From assembly GCF_002813775.1 (NCBI RefSeq), contig NZ_CP020370.1, positions 1,703,501-1,767,500 on the forward strand: 64,000 bases of DNA. The letters run 5' to 3'. Below are positions 34,256 through 42,729 of the stretch, piece by piece. Under the pieces are notes generated by a model, which saw nothing but the letters and a program-made list of their open reading frames with translations, had not been told where the DNA came from and did not search any database. How positions within the stretch are numbered: the first letter of the stretch is position 1; each line of letters opens with the position of its first letter. The stretch comes from Candidatus Thiodictyon syntrophicum (lineage in GTDB: Bacteria > Pseudomonadota > Gammaproteobacteria > Chromatiales > Chromatiaceae). Both the position numbers and the translations under genes were made by a program.

Positions 34256-34486
34256 ATGAACATCCACGAGACGATCGATAAGCTGGCCGCCCTGCCGCCC
34301 GAGCAGCAGATGGAGGTGTTGGACTTCATCGAGTTTCTCAGGGCGCGTCGGCGTCCGCCGACGGCCAAGGCAAGACACGGGAATCTGCGCGAGGATCCCT
34401 TCATCGGCATGTGGGCGGAGCGACCGGACATGGCCGATAGCTCGGCCTGGGTGCGCGGGATTCGAGACCGGGAGTGGCACGGGTGA
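34256..34486 (+). CDS. DUF2281-type antitoxin (VapB-like)
   Basis: 76 residues starting MNIHETIDKLAALPPEQQME. The N-terminal helix and VLDFIEFLRARRR plus a C-terminal DSSAWVRGIRDREW match DUF2281 antitoxins. Its last four bases (GTGA, 34483-34486) overlap the GTG start of the truncated vapC gene. With its toxin broken, it is probably an orphan. Confidence 0.8.
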   Translation: MNIHETIDKLAALPPEQQMEVLDFIEFLRARRRPPTAKARHGNLREDPFIGMWAERPDMADSSAWVRGIRDREWHG

Positions 34487-34622
34487 CCGTAGCCATCCTG
34501 ATCGATACGGATATCCTGATCGACGCCTCGCGCAAGGTGGATCTCGCCGTCGATTTCATCGCCGGGCTGGAGTCCGAGGCGGTCCCTGGAATCAGTCTGA
34601 TTACCAAGTTGGAACTGCTCTC
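34483..34622 (+). pseudogene. vapC: VapC PIN toxin, 3'-truncated at an R3 repeat
   Basis: From GTG 34483 the frame reads VTVAILIDTDILIDASRKVD, then FIAGLESEAVPGISLITKLELL, the first third of a VapC PIN domain with the LIDTDILID acidic motif. At 34623-34625 it runs straight into the R3 repeat copy (GCCGGACGGGGC) and similarity ends; the remaining PIN motifs are not found downstream. The longer open frame to 35589 is an accidental fusion through the repeat to the M28 gene. Confidence 0.85.
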
Positions 34623-34624
34623 AA

Positions 34625-34760
34625 GCCGGACGGGGCTTGGCTTTGGGGGGGCGGGACGGGGCATTCGCCCCGTCCCGAGCGTTTATTCCAACGCCGACTG
34701 TCGGCGCAAGTCGGTCGTTCCGAGGAAAACGTTTCGGACGGGGCGAATGCCCCGTCCGGC
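34625..34760. repeat. R3 hairpin repeat, copy 2, at the vapC break
   Basis: Complete unit with the end hairpins (GGACGGGGCATTCGCCCCGT and GGGGCGAATGCCCCGTCCGG) and the middle CGTTTATTCCAACGCCGAC. It begins three bases after the last recognisable vapC codon. No target duplication was identified. It lies between the vapC remnant and the M28 gene start at 34822. Confidence 0.85.
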
Positions 34761-35674
34761 CCGGCAAGCTGGTTCGGCGCCGGCCCCGGCCGCCTGTTGC
34801 GGCCTGAGGAGGTTGTTCGTCATGTTCCAAGTCAAGCTGTATCTTCTCGCCGCGGCCCTGATGTTGGCCGGCACGCCGGTGCGGGCGAGTCCGAGCGTCA
34901 GCGGTATGCTGGCGGAACTGTCGCAGTCGGACTATCAGGGCTATGTCGAGCACCTGGTGTCATTGGGCACACGCTATTATGGGACCCAGGGTAACGCCGA
35001 CGCGACCGCCTACGTCGGCCAGGTCTTCCGCGGCTTCGGGCTCGCGACGCGCGAGCACCTTTTCACCCTGGACGGCTACCAGTTGGCCAATGTCGAGGCG
35101 ACCCTGCCCGGCCTGGTGCGCCCCGATGACATCGTGATCATCGGCGCCCACTTCGATTCGATCGCGAGCCGCACCCCGGGCGACCCCTCGGCCACCAATG
35201 CGCCCGGCGCCGACGACAATGCCAGCGGCACCGCCGGGGTGCTGGAGATCGCGAGTGTGCTCAGCCGTTACCAGTTCGCGCAGACGATCCGCTTCATCGG
35301 CTTCAATGCCGAGGAACAGGGCATGATCGGCAGTCAGCGCTATGCGCAAGCGGCCAAGGACGCCGGCGACAAGATCGTTGCCATGGTCGACCTGGACATG
35401 ATCGGCTATGTCAACGACGGTGCCGCCGAGGACCTGGATATCATGGGCAATGGCTGGCTGGTGGAGCTGATGGTCGCCAATGTCCGGGCCTTCACGACGC
35501 TGCCGGTCACCGGGCATGTCGAAACGCCGATGTGGAGCGATCACCAATATTTCGGCCTTGATCATAAATCCGGCCAAGACCTAGCGTAGGGCTTGGTTAA
35601 CCCCCACTGGAGAGCGGGAGGACCCGCGAAATTGTGTACCCTTGGAAGTGCAAACAAACCGAGGGAGAAGCACG

Positions 35675-35767
35675 ATGTTCGAAGGTCCTGCCGGGATCGA
35701 CTTTAGCGCAGACATCGGGTCGACGCCATCGGGCGTGGTCCGGCGGTCGGCCGGCGGTGGGTCGTGA
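35675..35767 (+). CDS. short leader ORF before the element's large ORF
   Basis: 30 residues (MFEGPAGIDFSADIGSTPSG ... GGGS) with GAGGGAGAAG before the ATG. Its TGA overlaps the GTG start of the 558-residue ORF by four bases (GTGA), so expression could be coupled or a -1 frameshift could join them. No function known. Confidence 0.55.
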   Translation: MFEGPAGIDFSADIGSTPSGVVRRSAGGGS

Positions 35768-37440
35768 AGCACCGCTCGCGCCTGGAGCGAGCCGAACAGC
35801 GCGGGGCGGCCGTGGCCCGCTTGGCGACGGGGCAGCCGCAACGCCACGTCGCCGCCGAACTGGGCGTGGCGCGCAGCACCTTGCAGGACTGGTGCAAGCC
35901 GACCCCGGTCGGCGCGGCCCCGGCGGTGTTGGCAGCCTTCGTGGCGACCCCTGAGGGCGTGCAGTGGCTGCACCAAGTGGTGGTGGCGGCGCACTTCGTC
36001 ATCACGCTGCACGGCGGTGCCGGGGTGCGGATGGTGTGTGAATTCTTGAAGTTGAGTGGGTTGTCGGCGTTCGTCGGCGCGAGCTATGGCACCCACCAGG
36101 CCCTCAATGCGGCCTTGGAGGAGATGGTGGTCGCCGTGGCGCGTGAGCAACGGGCGGCGTTGGCGGTGGGCATGCCGCACCGCGCGATCACGGCGTGCGA
36201 GGATGAGACCTTTCATCCGCAGATTTTGTTGGTCATGTTGGAGCCGGTGTCGAACTTTCTGCTGCGCGAACAGTACGCCGCCGATCGCACGGCGGCCACC
36301 TGGACGCAGGCGTTGCGCGCGGGTCTGGACGGCTTGAACGTGACCGTGATCCAGGGCACCAGCGACGAGGCCACAGCGTTGCGCCGCCATATCCAGACGG
36401 ATTGTGCGGCCCATCATTCCCCGGACCTGTTTCATGTGCAACAGGAGGTGTCCAAGGGCACCAGCCTACACTTGGTCCGCCACGTGAAACAGGCGGGCGC
36501 CAGCGTCGCGGCCGCCCAGACGTCGCTGGACGCTGAGCGGGCGACCGCGCAGGCCTATGACGCCCAATCCCCGCGTCCGCGCGGGCGCCCACCGGCGTTC
36601 GCGCCCCGCATTGAAGCCGCCCTGGCGGTCGTGGTGCAGGCCGAAGCCGATCAGGTACAGGCGCAAGCGCGTCAGGCCGAGGCCCGTGAACTGGTGCGTG
36701 AGTTGGGGACCCTCTATCACCCCTATGAGTTGGAGCAGGGACAGGCGCAGCCCGTGGCGCGCATCGCGCAACGCTTTGCCGACGTGTGGACGCGGCTGCA
36801 ACAGCTGGCCGACGCGGCCGATCTGCCAACGCGCGCCCGTGAGCGCCTGGCCAAGGCGCAGCGCCTGACGATTCAGTTCCTTGCCACCATTACCTTTTTC
36901 TTTGCGACCGTGCAGGCCAAGGTCGAGGCGCTGAATCTGCCGCCCGCCGTGGAACTGGCGTTGCTCACGCAGCTGATTCCGGCGCTCTACCTCGAGCGCG
37001 TCGCCAATCGCAGCACGCTCGCTGAACCGCGCCACCGTCTGCACGCCCTGAGCCGGCAGTTGCTCGAACCGCTGCGCCAACGCGATCATCCGCTCCAGGC
37101 CCTCCCAGAGGCCGAGCGCGCGCGCCTCGAACAGGTGGCCGGTGACTGCGCCGACCTGTTCCAGCGCAGCAGTTCCAGCGTGGAGGGGCGCAACGGCCAA
37201 CTGTCCCTACATCACCATGGCCGACATCGCCTGAGCGACCGCAAGCTCGAGGCACTGACCGCCGTACATAACTTCCACCTCCGTCGCCCCGACGGGACCA
37301 CTGCCGCTGAGCGCTTCTTCGGCCGGGCCCACGAAACGCTGTTCGCGCAGGTGCTCCAGCGCATGCCGTTGCCCCCGCCGCCAGCGCGCCGACGACCGCG
37401 CCCGCCCAAGCCGCCCGCGCTCCTGCCGGTAGCGGCGTAA
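35764..37440 (+). CDS. DUF6399-type protein, probable DDE transposase of the element
   Basis: 558 residues starting at GTG (KHRSRLERAEQRGAAVARLA). An N-terminal helix-turn-helix is visible (QRHVAAELGVARSTLQDW, 26-43). Candidate catalytic residues are D147 (TACEDETFHPQ), D201 or D221 (QGTSDEATAL; SPDLFHVQ) and E474 (SSSVEGRNGQLSLHHHG), a spacing with a long helical insertion (about 245-460) rich in Ala, Gln and Glu. The end (HNFHLRRPDGTTAAERFFG) matches proteins annotated as DUF6399. Its location inside a TIR-bounded element with an 8-bp duplication supports a transposase role. The C-terminal tail is Pro/Arg-rich. Confidence 0.8.
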   Translation: MKHRSRLERAEQRGAAVARLATGQPQRHVAAELGVARSTLQDWCKPTPVGAAPAVLAAFVATPEGVQWLHQVVVAAHFVITLHGGAGVRMVCEFLKLSGLSAFVGASYGTHQALNAALEEMVVAVAREQRAALAVGMPHRAITACEDETFHPQILLVMLEPVSNFLLREQYAADRTAATWTQALRAGLDGLNVTVIQGTSDEATALRRHIQTDCAAHHSPDLFHVQQEVSKGTSLHLVRHVKQAGASVAAAQTSLDAERATAQAYDAQSPRPRGRPPAFAPRIEAALAVVVQAEADQVQAQARQAEARELVRELGTLYHPYELEQGQAQPVARIAQRFADVWTRLQQLADAADLPTRARERLAKAQRLTIQFLATITFFFATVQAKVEALNLPPAVELALLTQLIPALYLERVANRSTLAEPRHRLHALSRQLLEPLRQRDHPLQALPEAERARLEQVAGDCADLFQRSSSSVEGRNGQLSLHHHGRHRLSDRKLEALTAVHNFHLRRPDGTTAAERFFGRAHETLFAQVLQRMPLPPPPARRRPRPPKPPALLPVAA

Positions 37441-37846
37441 CGGGGGTGGCCGGAACGATGATCAAGGCCAATATTTCGCTGCCGACGAGTATCCGGGCTC
37501 CGCATCGGTGATGGCGATCGAGTTCGATTGGGACGAGGATCCGGGCAATCCCTACTACCACCAGATCGGCGATACCGCGGCGACGCTCAACTATCCCTTC
37601 GCCTTGGAGGTGAGCCGCGGGGCGGCGGCCACTGTGATCGACCTGGCGGGTCTGATGGGAGTACCGGCGCCGCCCGTCTGGGTCTTGCTGGTGCCGGGTC
37701 TGGTCCTGTTGCGGCGGTGGTCGCGGCCTGGCATCCGGCGCACAAGCCGCGGCAGCGGCCCCGGCCCTGGTCTGCCGGGGCCGCCGGGCGGCCGGCCGGG
37801 GATCAGACGAAGGCCTTGAGTACCGCAGGTGGTACGGGGCACCAGG

Positions 37847-38021
37847 CGGCGGGACGGGGCATTCGCCCCGTTTCGAACGTTTATTCCGTCGCCGGGCGCT
37901 GATGCGAATCCCAGGGTTTCGGGGGAAAGGTTCCGGACGGGGCGCATGCCCCGTCCGGCGCGGTACCGCAGGCGGGACGGGGCACCAGGCGGCGGGCTGG
38001 GACGCATGCCCCGTCCGGCGC
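37847..38021. repeat. R3 hairpin repeat, copy 3 (plus extra partial unit)
   Basis: A diverged full unit (37847-37959: GGCGGGACGGGGCATTCGCC, CGTTTATTCCGTCGCCGGGC, GGGGCGCATGCCCCGTCCGG) and a partial unit (37973-38021) ending ATGCCCCGTCCGGCGCGGCA. It lies between the end of the M28 gene and the convergent kinase gene, five bases from the kinase stop. Confidence 0.82.
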
Positions 38022-38026
38022 GGCAC

Positions 38027-39016
38027 TTAAGCGAAGGCTTTCAGCACCGCCTGGGTCTCGTCCCGCGGGATCCGCGGCCCCAGCGTCGTGACCAGCCGCG
38101 CGGAGGCGGCGGACGCCAGGTCCCCGGCGCGCCGGTGGTCCCAGCCCTGGGTGAGGCCGTAGAGGAAGGCCCCGGCGAACATGTCCCCGGCCCCGACGGT
38201 ATCGACGACCTCGACCTTGTTCCCGGCGATCTCGATCAGCGCCTGGCCGTCCCACACCAGGGCGCCCTGGGCGCCGCGGGTGATGGCGAACGCACGGCTG
38301 ATGGTCTTCAGATAGGCCACGGCGCCGTCGAGGTCCGCGGCCCCGGCCATCCCCATGGCCTCTGACTCGTTGGCGAAGATCAGGTCCACGCCGGGGCCGA
38401 TCATCTCCAGGAGTCCGTCCTTGAAGTAGGTGACCATGTTGGGGTCGGACAGCGACAGGGCGGTGCGCACCCCGGCGCTCGTGGCAATCGCGTGCGCCGC
38501 GACCGAGGCGGCGCGGGCGGCGGGGGAGGTGACCAGATAGCCCTCGGTGTAGAACCAGTCGGAGTCGCGCAGGGCCTCCTCCACCAGTTCGTCGGCCGAG
38601 AGGTTGCCGCTCACGCCTAAAAAGGTGCACATGGTGCGGTCGCCGTCCGGGGTCACCAGCACCACGCAGCGGCCGGTATGGCCCTGCTCCTTCTGGGTGT
38701 GGTGGTTGGTGTCGACCCCGCCCTCGCGCAGGTCGCGCATGTAGAAGTGGCCCAGTTCGTCGTCCGCCACCTTGCAGGAGTAGTAGCCGCGCCCGCCCAA
38801 CTGGCTGAGCCCGATGACGGTATTGGCGGCGGAGCCCCCGGAGGCGCGCTCGTGGTGGTGGCAGGCGAGATGCAGCATGATCTCCAACTGCTTGGCCTCG
38901 TCGACCAGGGTCATGACGCCCTTGTCGATCCCCAGGGTTTCCAGGTCCTTGGGGTCGACCTCGTACTCCATATCCACCAAGGCATTGCCGATGCCGTAAA
39001 CGTGATAGCGCGCCAT
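38027..39016 (-). CDS. PfkB-family carbohydrate/adenosine kinase
   Basis: 329 residues from ATG 39014-39016 (GGAGAGCAC upstream). MARYHVYGIGNALVDMEYEV is the start of a sugar-kinase fold; the ribokinase signatures are GGSAANTVIGLSQLGG, and the C-terminal TVGAGDMFAGAFLYGL containing the catalytic Asp in GAGD. It phosphorylates a hydroxyl of a small substrate with ATP; adenosine is the closest family match, but substrate cannot be read from the sequence. It is a lone gene; downstream is the R3 repeat. Confidence 0.9.
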   Translation of the reverse strand: MARYHVYGIGNALVDMEYEVDPKDLETLGIDKGVMTLVDEAKQLEIMLHLACHHHERASGGSAANTVIGLSQLGGRGYYSCKVADDELGHFYMRDLREGGVDTNHHTQKEQGHTGRCVVLVTPDGDRTMCTFLGVSGNLSADELVEEALRDSDWFYTEGYLVTSPAARAASVAAHAIATSAGVRTALSLSDPNMVTYFKDGLLEMIGPGVDLIFANESEAMGMAGAADLDGAVAYLKTISRAFAITRGAQGALVWDGQALIEIAGNKVEVVDTVGAGDMFAGAFLYGLTQGWDHRRAGDLASAASARLVTTLGPRIPRDETQAVLKAFA

Positions 39017-39450
39017 GTGCTCTCCGGGAGGCTGTGCGTGAAGGGGTGGGATTGTACCAAAGTCGCGCAGCGACGCTGGCCGTGGCCGCCGATTGCCCGC
39101 AGTCTCGGGCCGCAGGATGGCCGGTGTTTCTCGGGGTGGTCTGCGACTGCTCCCGCCGGGTCCCGGACTGATTTTCATGGCAACGCCTCGACCCCCGGTC
39201 CGAGTACCTCGCGGGCGCGACGGCGACCATGTGGGGGCCTCAGGTGCTCGCCGAGCCACCGGAGGTCGAGGCTTCAGCCGGACCGCTCTCGGACGCAAGG
39301 GGCGTGATCTCGACGGCCTGGCGGGCCTGGGCGAGGCACTGGTCGATCGCGGTTTGCAGGTCGGCCGGGTCGACTTGCGTTGGCGCAGCCACCGGGCTTG
39401 GGGGGCGAAGGCAGCTTGACTCCGTGGCGTTACTCGATATCGTCTGTAAT
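39017..39450. other. intergenic region with one R4 arm and possible gene remnant
   Basis: GGAGGTCGAGGCTTCAGCCG (39261-39280) is a single arm of the R4 repeat. On the minus strand a short stretch (DPADLQTAIDQCLAQARQAV, 39310-39380) looks protein-like and may be a remnant. No intact gene is supported. The PIN-like gene begins at 39451. Confidence 0.45.
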
Positions 39451-39828
39451 ATGACATTGATGCGCGTCGTCCTGGACACTAACGTGTTGGTCGCGGCCTC
39501 CCGCAGCCGCAACGGCGCATCCTTCGCGCTGCTGCAAGCCTTGCGCGAGCGCCGGTACGTCGCGGTCGCGTCGGTTCCGCTCATGTTGGAATACGAGGCG
39601 GTGCTCAAGCAGTTCTTCGTGACGGCGATTGCGGAGAAGGTCTCCGCACTCAAGACCGAGACCTATTTCCGCGAGCGGCAGGCGCGCGGCGACCTGGCGG
39701 CATTCGATGCCTGGCTGGCCGCGAGTCCCGACGTGCCGCCCGCGGGCGGAAGATGCGTTGAGCGATTGAACGATTGGCATCCTCGTGAAGCCGCTACTGC
39801 GGTTTCACGAACGAGGCTGAGGAGTTGA
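39451..39828 (+). pseudogene. damaged PIN-family toxin gene
   Basis: The first 50 codons (MRVVLDTNVLVAASRSRNGA, then SVPLMLEYEAVLKQ) are the start of a COG1569-type PIN toxin, with the D of VLDTNVLV. After VLKQFF the sequence (KVSALKTETYFRERQARGDL, AFDAWLAASPDVPPAGG) no longer looks like a PIN domain; it resembles small antitoxin-like helical proteins. The tail is another frame. The gene appears to be a fusion produced by deletion. The conserved later acidic motif is absent. Confidence 0.6.
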
Positions 39829-39880
39829 GCCCCCCTGGTGTAACCTGACGGCCGCGCCATTCCATCCGGGGACCCAGACG

Positions 39881-42313
39881 ATGCCAGACTCAGGCCGATC
39901 GCCCTCAGCCGACCAAGCGGTTCTCCGCCTCAAGGACCGCCTGCTCAAGCGTTATCGCGCGCGCATCTGCGGCGAGTTGGTCCGCCCCGCGACCGCGGCC
40001 AGCTTGCTCGACCTGCCGCCGGATTTGGCCCCGGGCCTGCGCGAGGCCCTGACCGCCCGCGGCCTCCCCCAACTCTATGCCCACCAGCGCGAGGCCTTCG
40101 ACCTGGCCCGCGCCGGCCGGCACCTGGTGGTCGCCACCCCCACCGCCTCCGGCAAGACCCTGTGCTACAACCTGCCGGTCCTGGACGCGGTGCTGCGCGG
40201 CGGCAAGAAGGCGCTGTATCTCTTTCCCACCAAGGCCCTGGCGCAGGACCAGGTGGCCGAGTTGATCGAACTGGGTCGGGCGCTCAAGGACGCGGGCGCG
40301 GACGGCGTGCGCGCCTACACCTTCGACGGCGACACCCCGGGCGATGCCCGCAAGGCGGTGCGCACCCGCGGCGATATCGTCGTCAGCAATCCGGACATGC
40401 TCCACCAGGCGATCCTGCCGCACCACACCAAGTGGGCCCAGTTCTTCGAGGGCCTGGCCTTTGTGGTGGTGGACGAACTGCACAGCTACCGCGGGGTCTT
40501 CGGCTCCCATGTGGCCAATGTCTTCCGGCGGCTGAAGCGCGTCTGTCGCTTCTACGGGGTCAGTCCCACCTTCATCTTCACCTCGGCCACCATCGGCAAC
40601 CCGGCGGAACTGGCGGGGCGGCTGTGCGGCGAGACAGTCACGGCCCTGATCGAGAGCGGTGCGCCCCAGGGGGAGCGGCACCTGCTGCTGTGGAACCCGC
40701 CGGTGATCAATCCGGACTTAGGGATACGCGCGTCCGCCCGCTCCCAGACCACCCGCATCGCGCGCATGGCAGCCAAGGTCGGGCTCAAGGCGATCGTGTT
40801 TGCCCGCTCGCGGCTCATGGTGGAGGTCATCACCAAGTACCTGAAGGACGTTTTTGACAAGGACCCGCGCCACCCGCCCCGGGTGCTCGCCTACCGCGGC
40901 GGCTATCTGCCGAGCGAGCGGCGGGCGGCCGAGCAGGCGATGCGCGCCGGGCGCGTGGATCTCGTGGTCAGTACCTCGGCCCTGGAACTGGGAATGGACA
41001 TCGGCGCCCTGGATGTCGCGATCCTGAACGGCTATCCGGGCACGGTGGCCGCCACCTGGCAGCGCCTGGGGCGGGCCGGGCGGCGGCTGCGGCCCTCGCT
41101 CGGGGTGCTGGTGGCGACCAGCGACCCGCTCGATCAGTACCTGGTCCGCCACCCGGAGTTCTTCTTCGACGCCTCCCCCGAGCAGGCCCGCATCCACCCG
41201 GACCAACTCCTGATCCTGCTGGAGCAGGTGCGCTGCGCCGCCTTCGAGCTGCCCTTCCGGGACGGCGAGACCTTCGGGGCCGAGGACCTGGGCGAGATGC
41301 TGTCCTATCTGCGCGACGAGGGCGTGCTGCAGCGCCAAGGCGATCAGTGGTTTTGGGTGGCGGACAGCTACCCGGCCAACGCCGTCTCGCTGCGCTCGGT
41401 GGCGGAGGGCAACTTCGTGGTGATCGACACCACCGGCGGGGCCCAGACCATCATCGCCGAGGTCGACTGGTCGAGCGCCCCCGGGACCCTCTATGTCGGC
41501 GCCATCTACATGATCCAGGCCCAGCCGTATCAAGTCGAACGCCTGGACTGGCCCGGCCGCAAGGCCTTCGTCACCCGTACCCAGGCGGACTATTACACCG
41601 ACGCCATCGACTATACCCGGCTCAAGATCCTGGACCGCTTCGAGGGGCGGGCGAGCGGTCAGGGGGCCACGGCCAACGGCGAGGTCCACCTGGTGCGCCG
41701 CTATCCCGGCTACAAGAAGATCCGCTATTACAGCCACGACAACATCGGCTACGGCAACATCGACCTGCCGGACCAGGAGATGCACACCACCGCCGTCTGG
41801 TGGCAAGCCGAGCCCCAGGCACTGGAGTCGGCCCTGCCGGACCGCGCCCAGGCGATCGAGGGCTTCCTGGGCGCCGCCTATGCCCTGCACCATGTGGCGG
41901 CGCTGCGCTCCATGGCCGAGCTTCACGACCTGGGCCGCGCCGTGGGCGATGGTCAGGGCACCTGGTTCGCGGTGACCGGCAACACCGGACGCGGCCAATT
42001 GCGCGGGCCGGACAACGCACCGGTGGACGGGGAGGGCGTCGACCGCTTCGAGCCGACGCTCTTTCTGTATGACAACTACCCGGGCGGGGTGGGCCTCTCG
42101 GCACCTCTTTACGACGCGGCGGATGTGCTGGTGCGCGATGCGCGCGATCTGGTGGCCGGCTGCGGCTGCACCGGCGGGTGTCCGGCCTGTGTCGGGCCCA
42201 TCATGCCGGGGGATGAGGTCAGGGTGATTACGCCGCGGGCGGCGGCGCTGCGGGTGCTGGGGTTGTTGGAGGGGGTGGTCGCGGCGGGGTTTGATCAGTG
42301 CGCAGCCGGATGA
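39881..42313 (+). CDS. mrfA: MrfA-like DEAD/DEAH helicase with DUF1998 domain
   Basis: 810 residues. Motifs: Q-like LYAHQREAFDLA, Walker A VVATPTASGKTLCYNLP, PTKALAQDQ, DEVH-type box VVVDELHSYRG, SAT (FTSATIGNPAEL), VSTSALELGMDIGALDVAIL and motif VI QRLGRAGRR. The C-terminal DUF1998 part has four cysteines in CGCTGGCPACVGP. In Bacillus subtilis MrfA (YprA) works with the exonuclease MrfB (YprB) to repair mitomycin damage. A YprB-type gene is 417 bp downstream, separated by an HTH gene. The start ATG 39881 has a weak ribosome-binding site. Confidence 0.93.
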   Translation: MPDSGRSPSADQAVLRLKDRLLKRYRARICGELVRPATAASLLDLPPDLAPGLREALTARGLPQLYAHQREAFDLARAGRHLVVATPTASGKTLCYNLPVLDAVLRGGKKALYLFPTKALAQDQVAELIELGRALKDAGADGVRAYTFDGDTPGDARKAVRTRGDIVVSNPDMLHQAILPHHTKWAQFFEGLAFVVVDELHSYRGVFGSHVANVFRRLKRVCRFYGVSPTFIFTSATIGNPAELAGRLCGETVTALIESGAPQGERHLLLWNPPVINPDLGIRASARSQTTRIARMAAKVGLKAIVFARSRLMVEVITKYLKDVFDKDPRHPPRVLAYRGGYLPSERRAAEQAMRAGRVDLVVSTSALELGMDIGALDVAILNGYPGTVAATWQRLGRAGRRLRPSLGVLVATSDPLDQYLVRHPEFFFDASPEQARIHPDQLLILLEQVRCAAFELPFRDGETFGAEDLGEMLSYLRDEGVLQRQGDQWFWVADSYPANAVSLRSVAEGNFVVIDTTGGAQTIIAEVDWSSAPGTLYVGAIYMIQAQPYQVERLDWPGRKAFVTRTQADYYTDAIDYTRLKILDRFEGRASGQGATANGEVHLVRRYPGYKKIRYYSHDNIGYGNIDLPDQEMHTTAVWWQAEPQALESALPDRAQAIEGFLGAAYALHHVAALRSMAELHDLGRAVGDGQGTWFAVTGNTGRGQLRGPDNAPVDGEGVDRFEPTLFLYDNYPGGVGLSAPLYDAADVLVRDARDLVAGCGCTGGCPACVGPIMPGDEVRVITPRAAALRVLGLLEGVVAAGFDQCAAG

Positions 42314-42390
42314 GTCCTGCTTGCTTTTATCCGGCAAAGACGTATTGTCCGCCCTCATGCATACCGTCATCGGGACTCCATAGATCAGAT

Positions 42391-42705
42391 ATGCCATCGA
42401 ATACGCAACCCCTGACCGATGAACAACTCCAGGCGTTTGAAGCAGCACGCGACTTAGGCGATGACCTCCTGGAATCCATCGGTCAGATGAATGCGGGCCT
42501 GGGAACCCTGGTGCACTCGCCGATCATCGCCGCCCGCGAGCGTTGCGGCCTGTCGCAGGCTCAGTTCGCCGCACTCTTGGGGGTGTCGGTGCGCACGCTG
42601 CACGAGTGGGAGCAAGGTCGGCGTCAGCCGAGCGGTGCGGCCAAGACGCTGCTCAGGTTGGCGCAGCGGCATCCCGAGGTGCTGCGCGAATTGACCGAGT
42701 CCTGA
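42391..42705 (+). CDS. XRE-family HTH protein (antitoxin-like regulator)
   Basis: 104 residues starting MPSNTQPLTDEQLQAFEAAR. The helix-turn-helix is ERCGLSQAQFAALLGVSVRTLHEWEQGRRQPSGAAKTLLRL. This type is common for HigA/MqsA-like antitoxins, but no toxin ORF accompanies it. It lies between the mrfA-like and mrfB-like genes, with 24 bases before the latter. It may have inserted into an ancestral mrfAB operon or may regulate it. Confidence 0.85.
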   Translation: MPSNTQPLTDEQLQAFEAARDLGDDLLESIGQMNAGLGTLVHSPIIAARERCGLSQAQFAALLGVSVRTLHEWEQGRRQPSGAAKTLLRLAQRHPEVLRELTES

Positions 42706-42729
42706 GGGTGGCGCAGAGGTTTTTTTATC

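Larger units (their letters stand above)
35554..37469 (+). mobile_element. 1.9-kb DNA transposon with a DUF6399-type protein, 8-bp target duplication
   Basis: Terminal inverted repeats GGCCTTGATCAT (left end 35554) and ATGATCAAGGCC (right end 37469), extending imperfectly to about 21 bp (TCCGGCCA is shared further in). The 8-bp duplication AATATTTC flanks both sides (35546-35553, 37470-37477). Deleting the element and one copy rejoins the M28 peptidase in frame. It encodes a 30-residue leader ORF (35675-35767) and a 558-residue protein. The element size, TIRs and duplication show that it is a transposon. Confidence 0.92.
34822..37819 (+). pseudogene. M28 family metallopeptidase gene, interrupted by a mobile element
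   Basis: Starts at ATG 34822 (GGAGG nine bases upstream) with signal peptide LYLLAAALMLAGTPVRA. The zinc-binding motifs of M28 aminopeptidases follow: VIIGAHFDS, GADDNASGTAGVLEIA, FNAEEQGMIGS and VDLDMIGY. The frame is broken after SDHQYF (35553) by an element of 1916 bp and resumes exactly at 37478 in phase as AADEYPGSASVMAIEF, with the last zinc histidine in NPYYHQIGDT. It ends at 37819 after VPAPPVWVLLVPGLVLLRRW, which resembles a PEP-CTERM-type sorting tail. Together 357 codons. The truncated product would lack the final His ligand and is probably inactive. Confidence 0.92.

Noticed and set aside
34474..35589. A single 371-residue protein fusing a PIN domain and an M28 peptidase
   Set aside because: The middle is encoded by the R3 repeat; the M28 part has its own ribosome-binding site and signal peptide at 34822.
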